Shown: one piece after another, positions 9,730 through 17,656 of the stretch
Layout: each line of letters starts with the position of its first letter
How positions within the stretch are numbered: position 1 is the stretch's first letter
Assembly (NCBI RefSeq): GCF_001426505.1
Contig: NZ_LMEV01000017.1
Span: 1,829,093-1,893,092, forward strand
DNA from: Variovorax sp. Root473
GTDB taxonomy: Bacteria; Pseudomonadota; Gammaproteobacteria; Burkholderiales; Burkholderiaceae_C
Length of the DNA stretch: 64,000 nucleotides
Reading direction: 5' to 3'
Program-made: the position numbers and the translations under genes
Notes under the pieces: model-generated
What the model saw: only the letters and a program-made list of their open reading frames with translations
What the model was told of the DNA's origin: nothing
Databases searched by the model: none

Positions 9730-10656
9730 ATGTCGCTCGCCCTGGATCGCCCCGAGTTCGCGCCGCCACCGCAACGCGGCACGCCCCGCGCGGTTGCGCT
9801 CGCGCTCATTGCACACGCGCTGCTGATCGCCGCCCTCACCTGGGGCGTGCGCTGGCGCAGCGAAGCCGACGACGGCGCGGTCGATGCCGAGCTGTGGTCC
9901 ACCACGGTGATGCAGGCCGCCCCGCGCCTGTCGGTGCCGGAGCCGCCGGCACCCGTGCCCGCACCGCCGCCGCCTGCACCCGCGCCGCCTCCGCCGCCTC
10001 CCCCGGCCGTCAAGCCGCCCGAACCGGCGCCAGCCCCTGCGCCCGACATCGCGCTGGAGCGCGAGAAGAAGCTCAAGGAACAGAAGGCGCAGAAGGAGCG
10101 CGAGCTCGAGCAGCAGCGCGTGCAGCAGCAAAAGAAGAAGGAGCTCGAGGCCAAGGAGCGCGCCGAGGAAGAAGCCGAGCGCAAGAAGGAGCAGCAGAAG
10201 AAACTGGCCGAGCAGAAGAAGCAGCAGGAAGCCGAGGCCAAGCAGGCCGAAGCGAAGAAGGCTGAAGCTGCCGCCAAGCAGGCTGCCGCCGACCGCGCCG
10301 CGACGCTCAAGCGCATGCAGGGCCTGGCCGGCGCCAGCGGCAGCGACGATGCGAAGGGCAACGCCCAACGCTCGTCCGGACCGTCGAGCGGCTATGCCGG
10401 CCGCATTGCCGCCGCCGTGCGCCCGAACATCACCTTCCCCGATGCCGACAACGTGAACGGCAACCCAGAGGCCGAGTTCGAAGTGCGGCTGGCACCCGAC
10501 GGCACCATCGTCGGCGTCAAACTCGCCAAGTCCAGCGGCCTGCCGGCCTGGGACGAAGCGGCCGAGCGCGGCCTGCGCAAGACCGACAAGCTGCCACGCG
10601 ACACGGACGGGCGCATCTTCCCGTCGCTCATCGTCACGCTCAAGCCCAAGCGTTGA
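9730..10656 (+). CDS. tolA: Cell-envelope protein TolA
   Basis: A 308-residue protein with the three-part TolA layout: a membrane anchor at about 22-42, a Pro-rich stretch (about 75-105) leading into a long Lys/Glu/Gln/Ala coiled or single helix (about 110-205), and a compact C-terminal domain (about 215-308, from GYAGRIAAAVRPN) of the TonB/TolA type. It links TolQR in the inner membrane to Pal/TolB at the outer membrane. A perfect terminator-like hairpin follows, and neither tolB nor pal comes next. Confidence 0.95.
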   Translation: MSLALDRPEFAPPPQRGTPRAVALALIAHALLIAALTWGVRWRSEADDGAVDAELWSTTVMQAAPRLSVPEPPAPVPAPPPPAPAPPPPPPPAVKPPEPAPAPAPDIALEREKKLKEQKAQKERELEQQRVQQQKKKELEAKERAEEEAERKKEQQKKLAEQKKQQEAEAKQAEAKKAEAAAKQAAADRAATLKRMQGLAGASGSDDAKGNAQRSSGPSSGYAGRIAAAVRPNITFPDADNVNGNPEAEFEVRLAPDGTIVGVKLAKSSGLPAWDEAAERGLRKTDKLPRDTDGRIFPSLIVTLKPKR

Positions 10657-10660
10657 CACG

Positions 10661-10686
10661 GCAATCACCCGATCGTGGGTGATTGC
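10661..10686 (+). terminator. Hairpin ending the ybgC-tolQRA unit
   Basis: A perfect 10-bp stem (GCAATCACCC / GGGTGATTGC) with a GATCGT loop begins 5 bases after the tolA stop. No T-run follows. It supports a transcript end at tolA, so the pair of genes downstream is probably a separate unit. Confidence 0.6.
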
Positions 10687-10746
10687 AAGCGACACCACCC
10701 GCTCGTTTAGGATCGTCGGCAACTCATTGTTGCTGGCGCTCCTGAC

Positions 10747-11988
10747 ATGGTCGACTCTTTCCCTGCCGTTCGCCTCCAAGACCTGACGCCGCTGCCCTAC
10801 CAGCAGGCACTGGCCGCCCACCTCCAGGCGAACGAACCCGAGGCCTGGCGCTGGGCTGCTTCGGCCGAAGCGCGCGAAGAACACACGGCCGCCATGCGCG
10901 CCGAATTGCTGCGCAGCGCCTACCGGCTCGACGCCGACGCGCATCCTGACCTGCATGCCGACGCCACCCTGGCGGCGCAACGCCTGGGCGTCACCGCGCG
11001 CATCACGCTCTACCAGGCGCCGTCCGGCGACGGCGCGGCCATGAACGCCGCGATCTACGTCGTGCCGGGCGAGGCCCACATCGTGCTCTCGGGCCCGCTG
11101 CTCGAACGGCTGCAGGGCCCCGAGCGGCAGGCCGTGCTCGGCCACGAGCTGGCGCACTACCTGCTGTGGGAACGCGATGGCGGCAAGCATCACGTGGTCG
11201 ACCGGCTGCTGCACGCCACCTCGTCCGACCCGCGCGCCGACGCGAGCCACCTGCAGGCCGCACGGCGCCATGCGCTGTACACCGAAGCCTTCGCCGACCG
11301 CGGCGGCTGCGTGGCCTGCGGCGCGCTCGAACCCGCCGTGAGCGCGCTCATCAAGATCGAGACGGGCCTCAAGCAGGTCAACGTGGCGAGCTACCTGGCG
11401 CAGGCCGAAGAAATCTGCGCCGACCCCCACAACGAGGCGCTGCAGACACGCGGCGTGAGTCACCCCGAAGTGTTCGTGCGCGCCCGCGCGCTGCGCCTGT
11501 GGACCGGCCGCGAGCACGACGCCGACGAATGGCTGGCCGCCGCGCTCGAAGGCCCGCTCGACCTGGCCACGCTCGACATGCTCGGCCAGCAGCGCGTGAG
11601 CGCGCTCACGCGCGGCACCATCGCGCAGCTGCTGCAGCGGCCCGTGCTTCAGTCGGAATCCCTCCTCGGGCATGCGCGCCGCTTCTTCCCCGACTTCGTG
11701 CCGCCCGCCGCGTCGATGCCGCCGCCCGAGCCCGCGCCCGCCGGCTTGCACGACTATCTGGCCAGCGTGCTGGTCGACTTCGTCGCCGCCGACCCCGAGA
11801 TGGACGACGTCACCCTCGCCGCCGCGCTGGGGCTGGCCGACGCGCTCGACTGCGCCGCGCCGTTCGAACAGCGCGTGCTGAAGGACCTGGGCCTGTCCAA
11901 GCGCAACTTCACCCGCGTCAAGCGCGACGCCGCGGCCTTGCTCGACAAAGCCGCAGCCACTTCTTCTTCGCAGGCCGCCGCCGCATGA
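10747..11988 (+). CDS. M48-like zinc metalloprotease, partner of the giant helicase
   Basis: A 413-residue protein with no signal peptide. It has H133-E134-L-A-H137 (GHELAHYLL) and, 43 residues on, E180-A-F-A-D184, matching the HExxH...ExxAD zinc site of M48 peptidases. Just after this are two cysteines (GGCVACG), which could bind another metal. Unlike HtpX or BepA there is no membrane segment or TPR set, so it looks cytoplasmic. The C-terminal ~80 residues form a separate helical region after a Pro-rich linker. No ribosome site precedes the ATG; a weak TAGGAT -10 lies at 10708-10713. The stop overlaps the helicase start in ATGA, implying a coupled product. Substrate unknown. Confidence 0.8.
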   Translation: MVDSFPAVRLQDLTPLPYQQALAAHLQANEPEAWRWAASAEAREEHTAAMRAELLRSAYRLDADAHPDLHADATLAAQRLGVTARITLYQAPSGDGAAMNAAIYVVPGEAHIVLSGPLLERLQGPERQAVLGHELAHYLLWERDGGKHHVVDRLLHATSSDPRADASHLQAARRHALYTEAFADRGGCVACGALEPAVSALIKIETGLKQVNVASYLAQAEEICADPHNEALQTRGVSHPEVFVRARALRLWTGREHDADEWLAAALEGPLDLATLDMLGQQRVSALTRGTIAQLLQRPVLQSESLLGHARRFFPDFVPPAASMPPPEPAPAGLHDYLASVLVDFVAADPEMDDVTLAAALGLADALDCAAPFEQRVLKDLGLSKRNFTRVKRDAAALLDKAAATSSSQAAAA

Positions 11989-14900
11989 CCCTCGCTCCCG
12001 CCCCGCTCCTGCAACTGCTGGCCACCGCCGACGCCCACGGCGGCCTGCAGACCGACGACGTGCTCAAGCTCGTGTTGCCGCTGCTGCGCGAGGTCTCGGC
12101 CTTGCACGAACTCGGCAAGGTCGCCGCGCTCGGCAGTGCCTTCGCCTATTGCGTGACCGACGCGCCGGCCGAGCCCGCGCTGGCGTTGGTCCAGCCCGAA
12201 GGCACCGAGCCGCGTCGCTTCCCCGAAGCCATCGCACCGCTCGAACAGCCTGCCGCCTCGGTGCTGCGCGTGGTCGGCGAAACGCGCCTGACCGTCGATG
12301 CCGATGCCGGTATCGACCTCGAAAACCTCGCGGTCATGCCCGATGCCGGCCCCGACACGGTGCCGACGCGCCCGGCCTACCTGCCCGGCTACACCGCCTG
12401 GGAGCTGCGCGTGGGCCACCACGACGCCCTCGGCGACATCCTGTGCCTGGGCCAGGTGCTGGCCAGCCTGTCGTGCGGGCTCGACCTCACCGACGGCGAC
12501 GACCTGACCCGCTTTGCCACGCACCGCAGCAACCTCTTCGAGTTGAACCGCCGCCTGCACCCGGTGGTGGCCGCCGTGATCTTCGAGATGACCGCGCTCG
12601 ACCGCCACGAACGTGCGCGCGACCTGCCCTCGGTCATCCGCCGCCTCGAAACCTACCGCGACCAGCCCGTCGACCTCGGCCTGGACCGCATCGCACCGGC
12701 AAGGGACGGCGCGGGCCAGCGTCGCCAGGCGATCCAGCTGCACCTGCGCGACCGGCTGTTCGACCTGTCGCGACGCAACCGCCTGCTGTACTTCAAGCCG
12801 ACGCAGGCGCATGTGAACCTCACCATCGCCAGCGTGCCGCTGGTGGTCGACCTGAACAGCATCCGCACCGACCAGCTGTGCGTGTGGGACGGCCGCTTTG
12901 CCACCGACATCGCCAGCTGCGACCCCGTGCCGCTGGCGCGCTGGCTGCGCTTCGAAGACCAGCCCTACCTGCCCGGCGCGCTCGACCGCATCCTGCAGGA
13001 AGCGCGGCGCGACCGGGCCGAGTACGGCTTCTCGCAGCTGTCGCTGGTGGTCGCCTTCCTGCGCTGGCACAACCTGAAAGAAGGCGAGGCCGAACGCGCC
13101 GAGCGCATCGCCTCGCCGCTCTTGATGCTGCCGGTGGAGCTGTTGCGCAAGAAAGGCGTGCGCGACCAGTACCTGCTCGAAGCCTCGGCCAGCGAGGCGC
13201 AGGTGAACCCCACGCTGCGCCATCACCTGCGCCAGCTCTACGGCATCGCATTGCCCGAGACGGTGGACCTGCGCGAGACCTCGCTTGAGCAGTTCCACGC
13301 CCAGCTGTCGGCGCAAATCGCGCAGAGCGAACCCGGCGTGCAGCTGCGGCTCGTGAAGCAGCCCGAGATCGCCGTGATGCACCAGCGCGCGCGCCAGCGG
13401 CTCGAACAGTTCAAGCGCCGCACCCGCGTGCGCTCGCCCTCCGCGGTGCCCGTGGCTTCGCAGGACTTCAGCTACGCGCAGGACGACTTCCGCCCGCGCG
13501 GGCTGCAGCTATTCCATGCGCGCGTGCGCCCCGTGCCGCTGCCGCTGTGCGAGGCCGTCGGCGCCGCGCCGCAGCCACGCGCCCCGCAGATGACGGCCAC
13601 CGCCGCCGCCAGCGACGCCGAGCGCAAGACCTTCGCGCTGCGCGACAGCAGCGGCAACCCCTACCAGTGGGACATCGACCTCACGGCCGTGACGCTGGGC
13701 AACTTCAACCACCGCAAGATGTCGCTGGTGCGCGACTACTCGGGGCTGGCCGAATCCGACCTGGCCAGCGAGGCCTTCGACCGCGTGTTCTCGCTGCAGC
13801 CGCGCCGCGTCGACGCCGAGACGCCGCCCGCCCTGCCGCTGGCCGACCAGTGGCCCGTGGTGCAGGCCGACGCCACGCAGACCGCCGCGGTGGCGCTGGC
13901 GCGCACCGGCACCAGCTACATCATCCAGGGCCCGCCGGGCACGGGAAAGTCGCAGACCATCACCAACCTCATCGCCGACTACGTGGGCCGCGGCCAGCGC
14001 GTGCTGTTCGTCTGCGAAAAACGTGCCGCCATCGACGTGGTGTTCCACCGCCTGCGCCAGCAGGGGCTCGACGAGCTGTGCTGCATGATCCACGACTCGC
14101 AGGGCGACAAGAAGGCCTTCGTGCAGAACCTGCGCAAGACCTACGAACTGTGGCTCGAAGCGCCCGGCACGCTGGCGCAGGAAAGCGCGGAGCGCACGCA
14201 GGTGCTCGACGCGATGGACCTCGACCTGCGCGCGCTCGAACGCTTCGACGCCGCCATGCACGACGTGCCCGAGCACATCGCGGTGACGCTGCGCGAACTG
14301 CTGTCACGCCTCGTGGCGCTCAAGGCCAGCGACCCGTCGCTCACGCCGCTGCAGGCCGAGGCGCTGCCGGCCTTCGCGGCCTGGCGCAAGCATGTGGAGC
14401 TGGTGTCGCGCCTGCACCTGGCTGTGACCAAAAGCCTGGGCGCACCCAGCTTCGCGCAGCATCTGTTCGCGCAGCTCGCGCCCTCGCTGCTGGTGCAGGA
14501 CAAGCCCCTGGCGCGGCTGGTCGAGTGCAGCGAACGCGCCATGGACCTCAGTGCGCCCTGCCGCGATGCGCTGGTCGAGGCCTGGCCCCCGCTGGCCGCA
14601 GCCGACGTGCTGTGGCGCGACGCGCTGGCTGTGGTGGCCGATGCGCGCGCCGTGGCGTCGCTGGCCGCGCGCGGTCAGTTGGCGCTGCTCGACGCCGCGC
14701 ACCCGAGCAGCCTCGCGCTCGGCACCGCCCTCAATGAAAGACGCACGCTGCAGCAGGCGCTCGACGCGCAGCTGCAGCGCACCGCCCACTGGCGCGACAA
14801 GCTCTCGCCCGGCGACACGGAAGCTGCCCTGACACAAGCCCGCGCGCAACAAGGTTCATTGCTGCGCTGGCTGCAGCCGTCCTGGTGGCGTCTGTCGGGC

Positions 14901-17207
14901 GAACTCAAGCGCCGCTACGACTTCGCCGCCCATGCCGTGCGCCCGCAAGCCAGCCAGATCCTCGAAGACCTGCGCGCCGAACAGGCCGCGCATGCTGCAC
15001 TGAAACAGCAATCGGCACGCCTCGAAGCCGACTACGGTTGCACCGATGCCGATGCCTTCGCGCAGCAATTGCAGTTCCTGCGCGGCATCGACGCCGGTGC
15101 CGGCCTGCGTGCGGCGTTCCAGGCCCACCTGCGCACCGACGCGGGCCGCCGCAGCGTCGAGCAGCTCGTCGCCGCCGCGCCACGCGTCGACACGCTCGAT
15201 GCCCTCTGGCGCGACCTGCTGCACGACACCGGCGCGCAACCGCTGGCCGCGCTCGACGCGCTGGCCCGCACGCTGCGCGACCAGGCCGATGCGTTGCCGT
15301 CCGTGCTCCAGCCGCTGCAGGAGCTGACCGACGCCGACCCGGCCGTGGCCGCCGCGCTGCGCACCCTGCCGCTGCCGCCCGAGGCCATCGAGTACGCCGT
15401 CGCGCGCGAAGGGCTGGAGCGCGTGTACCGCACCGAACGCTGGCTGCCGCGCTTCGACGGCGCCACGCTCGCGCGCCATGCGCAGCGCCTGGGCGAAGGC
15501 GAACGCAAGCTGCTCGACCGCAACGCACGCACGCTCGCCACCGCCGTGCGCCAGCGCTTTCGCGACCATGTGCAAAAGAGCGCCCTGCCCGCCAGCCAGC
15601 TCGACGCCGACGGCAAGGTCTTCAAGAAGAGCTACAACGCCGGCCGCCGCGAACTCGAGCACGAGTTCGGCAAGACCATGCGCTACAAGGCGATCCGCGA
15701 ACTCGCCAGCGGCGACACCGGCCGTGTCGTGCGCGACATGAAGCCGATCTGGCTCATGAGCCCACTGTCGGTGTCCGACACGCTGCCGCTCGCGGCCGAC
15801 CTGTTCGACGTGGTGATCTTCGACGAGGCCAGCCAGATTCCGGTCGAGGAAGCCGTGCCCGCGCTGTACCGCGCGCCGCAGATCATCGTGGTGGGCGACG
15901 AGATGCAGCTGCCGCCGACCAGCTTCTTCTCGTCGGGCCGCGACGCCGAGGAAGACACCGTCACCGTCGAAGGCGACGATGCGGAAAGCGGCGAGGAAGG
16001 CGAACGCATCGCCGTGGTGCTCGACGCCGACAGCCTCTTGAACCAGGGCGCGCGCAACCTGCCGGCCACGCTGCTGGCCTGGCACTACCGCAGCCGCTAC
16101 GAATCGCTCATCGGCTTTTCGAACGCGGCCTTCTACGCGGGCAACCTGTACACCATTCCGGACCGCAGCCTGCCCGCGCCCGAGCGCGGCGAGATCGTGG
16201 TGCAGTCGCGCAGCCCGACCGACGAGTCCGTGAAGGCGCAGGTCGACGCCCTGCTCTCGCGCGCCATCAGCTTCCACCGCGTGGCCGATGCGGTGTACGA
16301 GAACCGCATCAACGACGGCGAGGCGCGCCACATCGCGCAGCTGGTGCGCGAACTGCTCCAGCGCGAGACCGGGCGCAGCCTGGGCATCGTGGCGTTCTCC
16401 GAAGCGCAACAGGGCGAGATCGAGGAGGAGCTGAACGCGCTGGGCGCGGTCGATGCCGACTTCGCGGCGCGGCTCGAAGCAGAGTACGTGCGCGAGGAAG
16501 ACGACCAGTTCTGCGGCCTCTTCATCAAGAACCTGGAGAACGTGCAGGGCGACGAGCGCGACATCATCATCCTGAGCATCTGCTACGGCCCCAACCCCGA
16601 GGGCCGCATGCTGATGAACTTCGGCCCCATCAACCAGCGCGGCGGCGAGAAGCGCCTGAACGTGATCTTCAGCCGCGCCAAGCACCACATGGCGGTGGTC
16701 TCGACCATCCGCCACGAGGCGATCACCAATGACCACAACGAAGGCGCGGCGGCGCTGAAGAACTTCCTGCGTTATGCCGAGTGCCTGTCACGCGGCGACG
16801 AGGACACGGCGCGGCGCGTGCTTGAGGGCATGAATCCGCTCGCGCGCGGCCACGTGGCGCGGCAGGCGCGCATGGACGATGTCACGGCGCAGATCGCGCA
16901 GGCGCTGCGCGCACGCGGCCATGCGGTGGACGAACAGGTGGGTCAGTCGCGTTTTCGCTGCGACCTCGCGGTGCGGGCCTCGGGCCAGGGGCACTACGCA
17001 CTGGGCATCCTGGTGGACGGCGCGGCGCAGGACGGCCACCGCCACAACGTGCTGGAGCGCTATGTGTCGCGCCCGCGCATCCTCGATGCTTTCGGCTGGC
17101 AGGTGATGCAGGTGCTGGCCAAGGACTGGCTGCACGCCCCCGAGGCCGTGCTCGACCAGGTCGAGCAGGCGCTCGGGAAAAAGACGGAGGTCAGCGCAGG
17201 ACGGTGA
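11985..17207 (+). CDS. Giant SF1 helicase, DUF4011/UPF1-like, possible C-terminal nuclease
   Basis: A 1740-residue protein. Residues about 1-250 are not recognised. A DUF4011 region begins near 256 with HLRDRLFDLSRRNRLLYFKP. The helicase has Walker A GPPGTGKS (649-656), a long insert with coiled-coil character (about 720-1190), Walker B as DEAS (1280-1283), then motifs WHYRSRYESL, NVQGDERDIIILS and NVIFSRAKHH, all typical of UPF1/DNA2-like SF1 enzymes. The last ~100 residues (D1660 in RCDLAV, then ILVDGA, then a terminal QVMQVLAKDW strand) resemble the Vsr-like restriction-endonuclease fold found at the end of such proteins. Its function is not established; the architecture and the coupled metalloprotease suggest DNA or RNA surveillance, possibly phage defence. 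It converges on and overlaps the next gene by 17 bases. Confidence 0.85.
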   Translation: MTLAPAPLLQLLATADAHGGLQTDDVLKLVLPLLREVSALHELGKVAALGSAFAYCVTDAPAEPALALVQPEGTEPRRFPEAIAPLEQPAASVLRVVGETRLTVDADAGIDLENLAVMPDAGPDTVPTRPAYLPGYTAWELRVGHHDALGDILCLGQVLASLSCGLDLTDGDDLTRFATHRSNLFELNRRLHPVVAAVIFEMTALDRHERARDLPSVIRRLETYRDQPVDLGLDRIAPARDGAGQRRQAIQLHLRDRLFDLSRRNRLLYFKPTQAHVNLTIASVPLVVDLNSIRTDQLCVWDGRFATDIASCDPVPLARWLRFEDQPYLPGALDRILQEARRDRAEYGFSQLSLVVAFLRWHNLKEGEAERAERIASPLLMLPVELLRKKGVRDQYLLEASASEAQVNPTLRHHLRQLYGIALPETVDLRETSLEQFHAQLSAQIAQSEPGVQLRLVKQPEIAVMHQRARQRLEQFKRRTRVRSPSAVPVASQDFSYAQDDFRPRGLQLFHARVRPVPLPLCEAVGAAPQPRAPQMTATAAASDAERKTFALRDSSGNPYQWDIDLTAVTLGNFNHRKMSLVRDYSGLAESDLASEAFDRVFSLQPRRVDAETPPALPLADQWPVVQADATQTAAVALARTGTSYIIQGPPGTGKSQTITNLIADYVGRGQRVLFVCEKRAAIDVVFHRLRQQGLDELCCMIHDSQGDKKAFVQNLRKTYELWLEAPGTLAQESAERTQVLDAMDLDLRALERFDAAMHDVPEHIAVTLRELLSRLVALKASDPSLTPLQAEALPAFAAWRKHVELVSRLHLAVTKSLGAPSFAQHLFAQLAPSLLVQDKPLARLVECSERAMDLSAPCRDALVEAWPPLAAADVLWRDALAVVADARAVASLAARGQLALLDAAHPSSLALGTALNERRTLQQALDAQLQRTAHWRDKLSPGDTEAALTQARAQQGSLLRWLQPSWWRLSGELKRRYDFAAHAVRPQASQILEDLRAEQAAHAALKQQSARLEADYGCTDADAFAQQLQFLRGIDAGAGLRAAFQAHLRTDAGRRSVEQLVAAAPRVDTLDALWRDLLHDTGAQPLAALDALARTLRDQADALPSVLQPLQELTDADPAVAAALRTLPLPPEAIEYAVAREGLERVYRTERWLPRFDGATLARHAQRLGEGERKLLDRNARTLATAVRQRFRDHVQKSALPASQLDADGKVFKKSYNAGRRELEHEFGKTMRYKAIRELASGDTGRVVRDMKPIWLMSPLSVSDTLPLAADLFDVVIFDEASQIPVEEAVPALYRAPQIIVVGDEMQLPPTSFFSSGRDAEEDTVTVEGDDAESGEEGERIAVVLDADSLLNQGARNLPATLLAWHYRSRYESLIGFSNAAFYAGNLYTIPDRSLPAPERGEIVVQSRSPTDESVKAQVDALLSRAISFHRVADAVYENRINDGEARHIAQLVRELLQRETGRSLGIVAFSEAQQGEIEEELNALGAVDADFAARLEAEYVREEDDQFCGLFIKNLENVQGDERDIIILSICYGPNPEGRMLMNFGPINQRGGEKRLNVIFSRAKHHMAVVSTIRHEAITNDHNEGAAALKNFLRYAECLSRGDEDTARRVLEGMNPLARGHVARQARMDDVTAQIAQALRARGHAVDEQVGQSRFRCDLAVRASGQGHYALGILVDGAAQDGHRHNVLERYVSRPRILDAFGWQVMQVLAKDWLHAPEAVLDQVEQALGKKTEVSAGR

Positions 17208-17562
17208 TGACGCGCTTGACGTCGAGTTCGGTCTTGCCGGTGAGCCGGTCCTTGTCGAACTCGCCGCTGAGCTCGACGCGCACCTTGTCGTCGATCTTCA
17301 CGCCCGGCGGGAAGTACTTGGCGTCGATCTCGACCTTGATGCGGCCCGTGTCGTCGGCAAAGGTGTAGTGCTCGCCACCATCGTGCGAGACGATGAAGCC
17401 GCGCACCGTGGCGTGCTGGTCGTCCTGGCCGGTGTCGAGCAACTGCTTGACGGTCAGGTTCGGCACCGAGCTCGGGCCGGCGTACTGCGCCCAGGCCGCG
17501 GCGATGGGCAGCGCCACGCCGAACGTCAACGCGGTGGTCTTGAGGATCTTCTTGAAATGCAT
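17191..17562 (-). CDS. YgiW/YdeI-type periplasmic OB-fold (BOF) stress protein
   Basis: A 123-residue protein with a signal peptide (cleavage near AAAWA-QYAG) and one BOF domain: VPNLTVKQLLDTGQDDQHATVRGF leads into an OB fold ending in DVKRVITVLR. E. coli YgiW and YdeI belong here and protect against peroxide or cationic compounds. The start at 17562 has an AGGAG ribosome site. It is convergent with, and overlaps by 17 bases, the end of the giant helicase gene. Confidence 0.88.
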   Translation of the reverse strand: MHFKKILKTTALTFGVALPIAAAWAQYAGPSSVPNLTVKQLLDTGQDDQHATVRGFIVSHDGGEHYTFADDTGRIKVEIDAKYFPPGVKIDDKVRVELSGEFDKDRLTGKTELDVKRVITVLR

Positions 17563-17656
17563 GCGGTCGTTTCTCCTGTGATTGGCGCCAGGCCAGGCTG
17601 CAACAGACAGATGGACCGCGCGCAGGCGCCGGGGTTCCCCAGGCTCGCGCGGTCGA

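Noticed and set aside
14856..16736. A 626-codon minus-strand open frame inside the helicase gene
   Set aside because: It has low-complexity Val/Ala/Leu/His composition and lies wholly opposite conserved helicase motifs.
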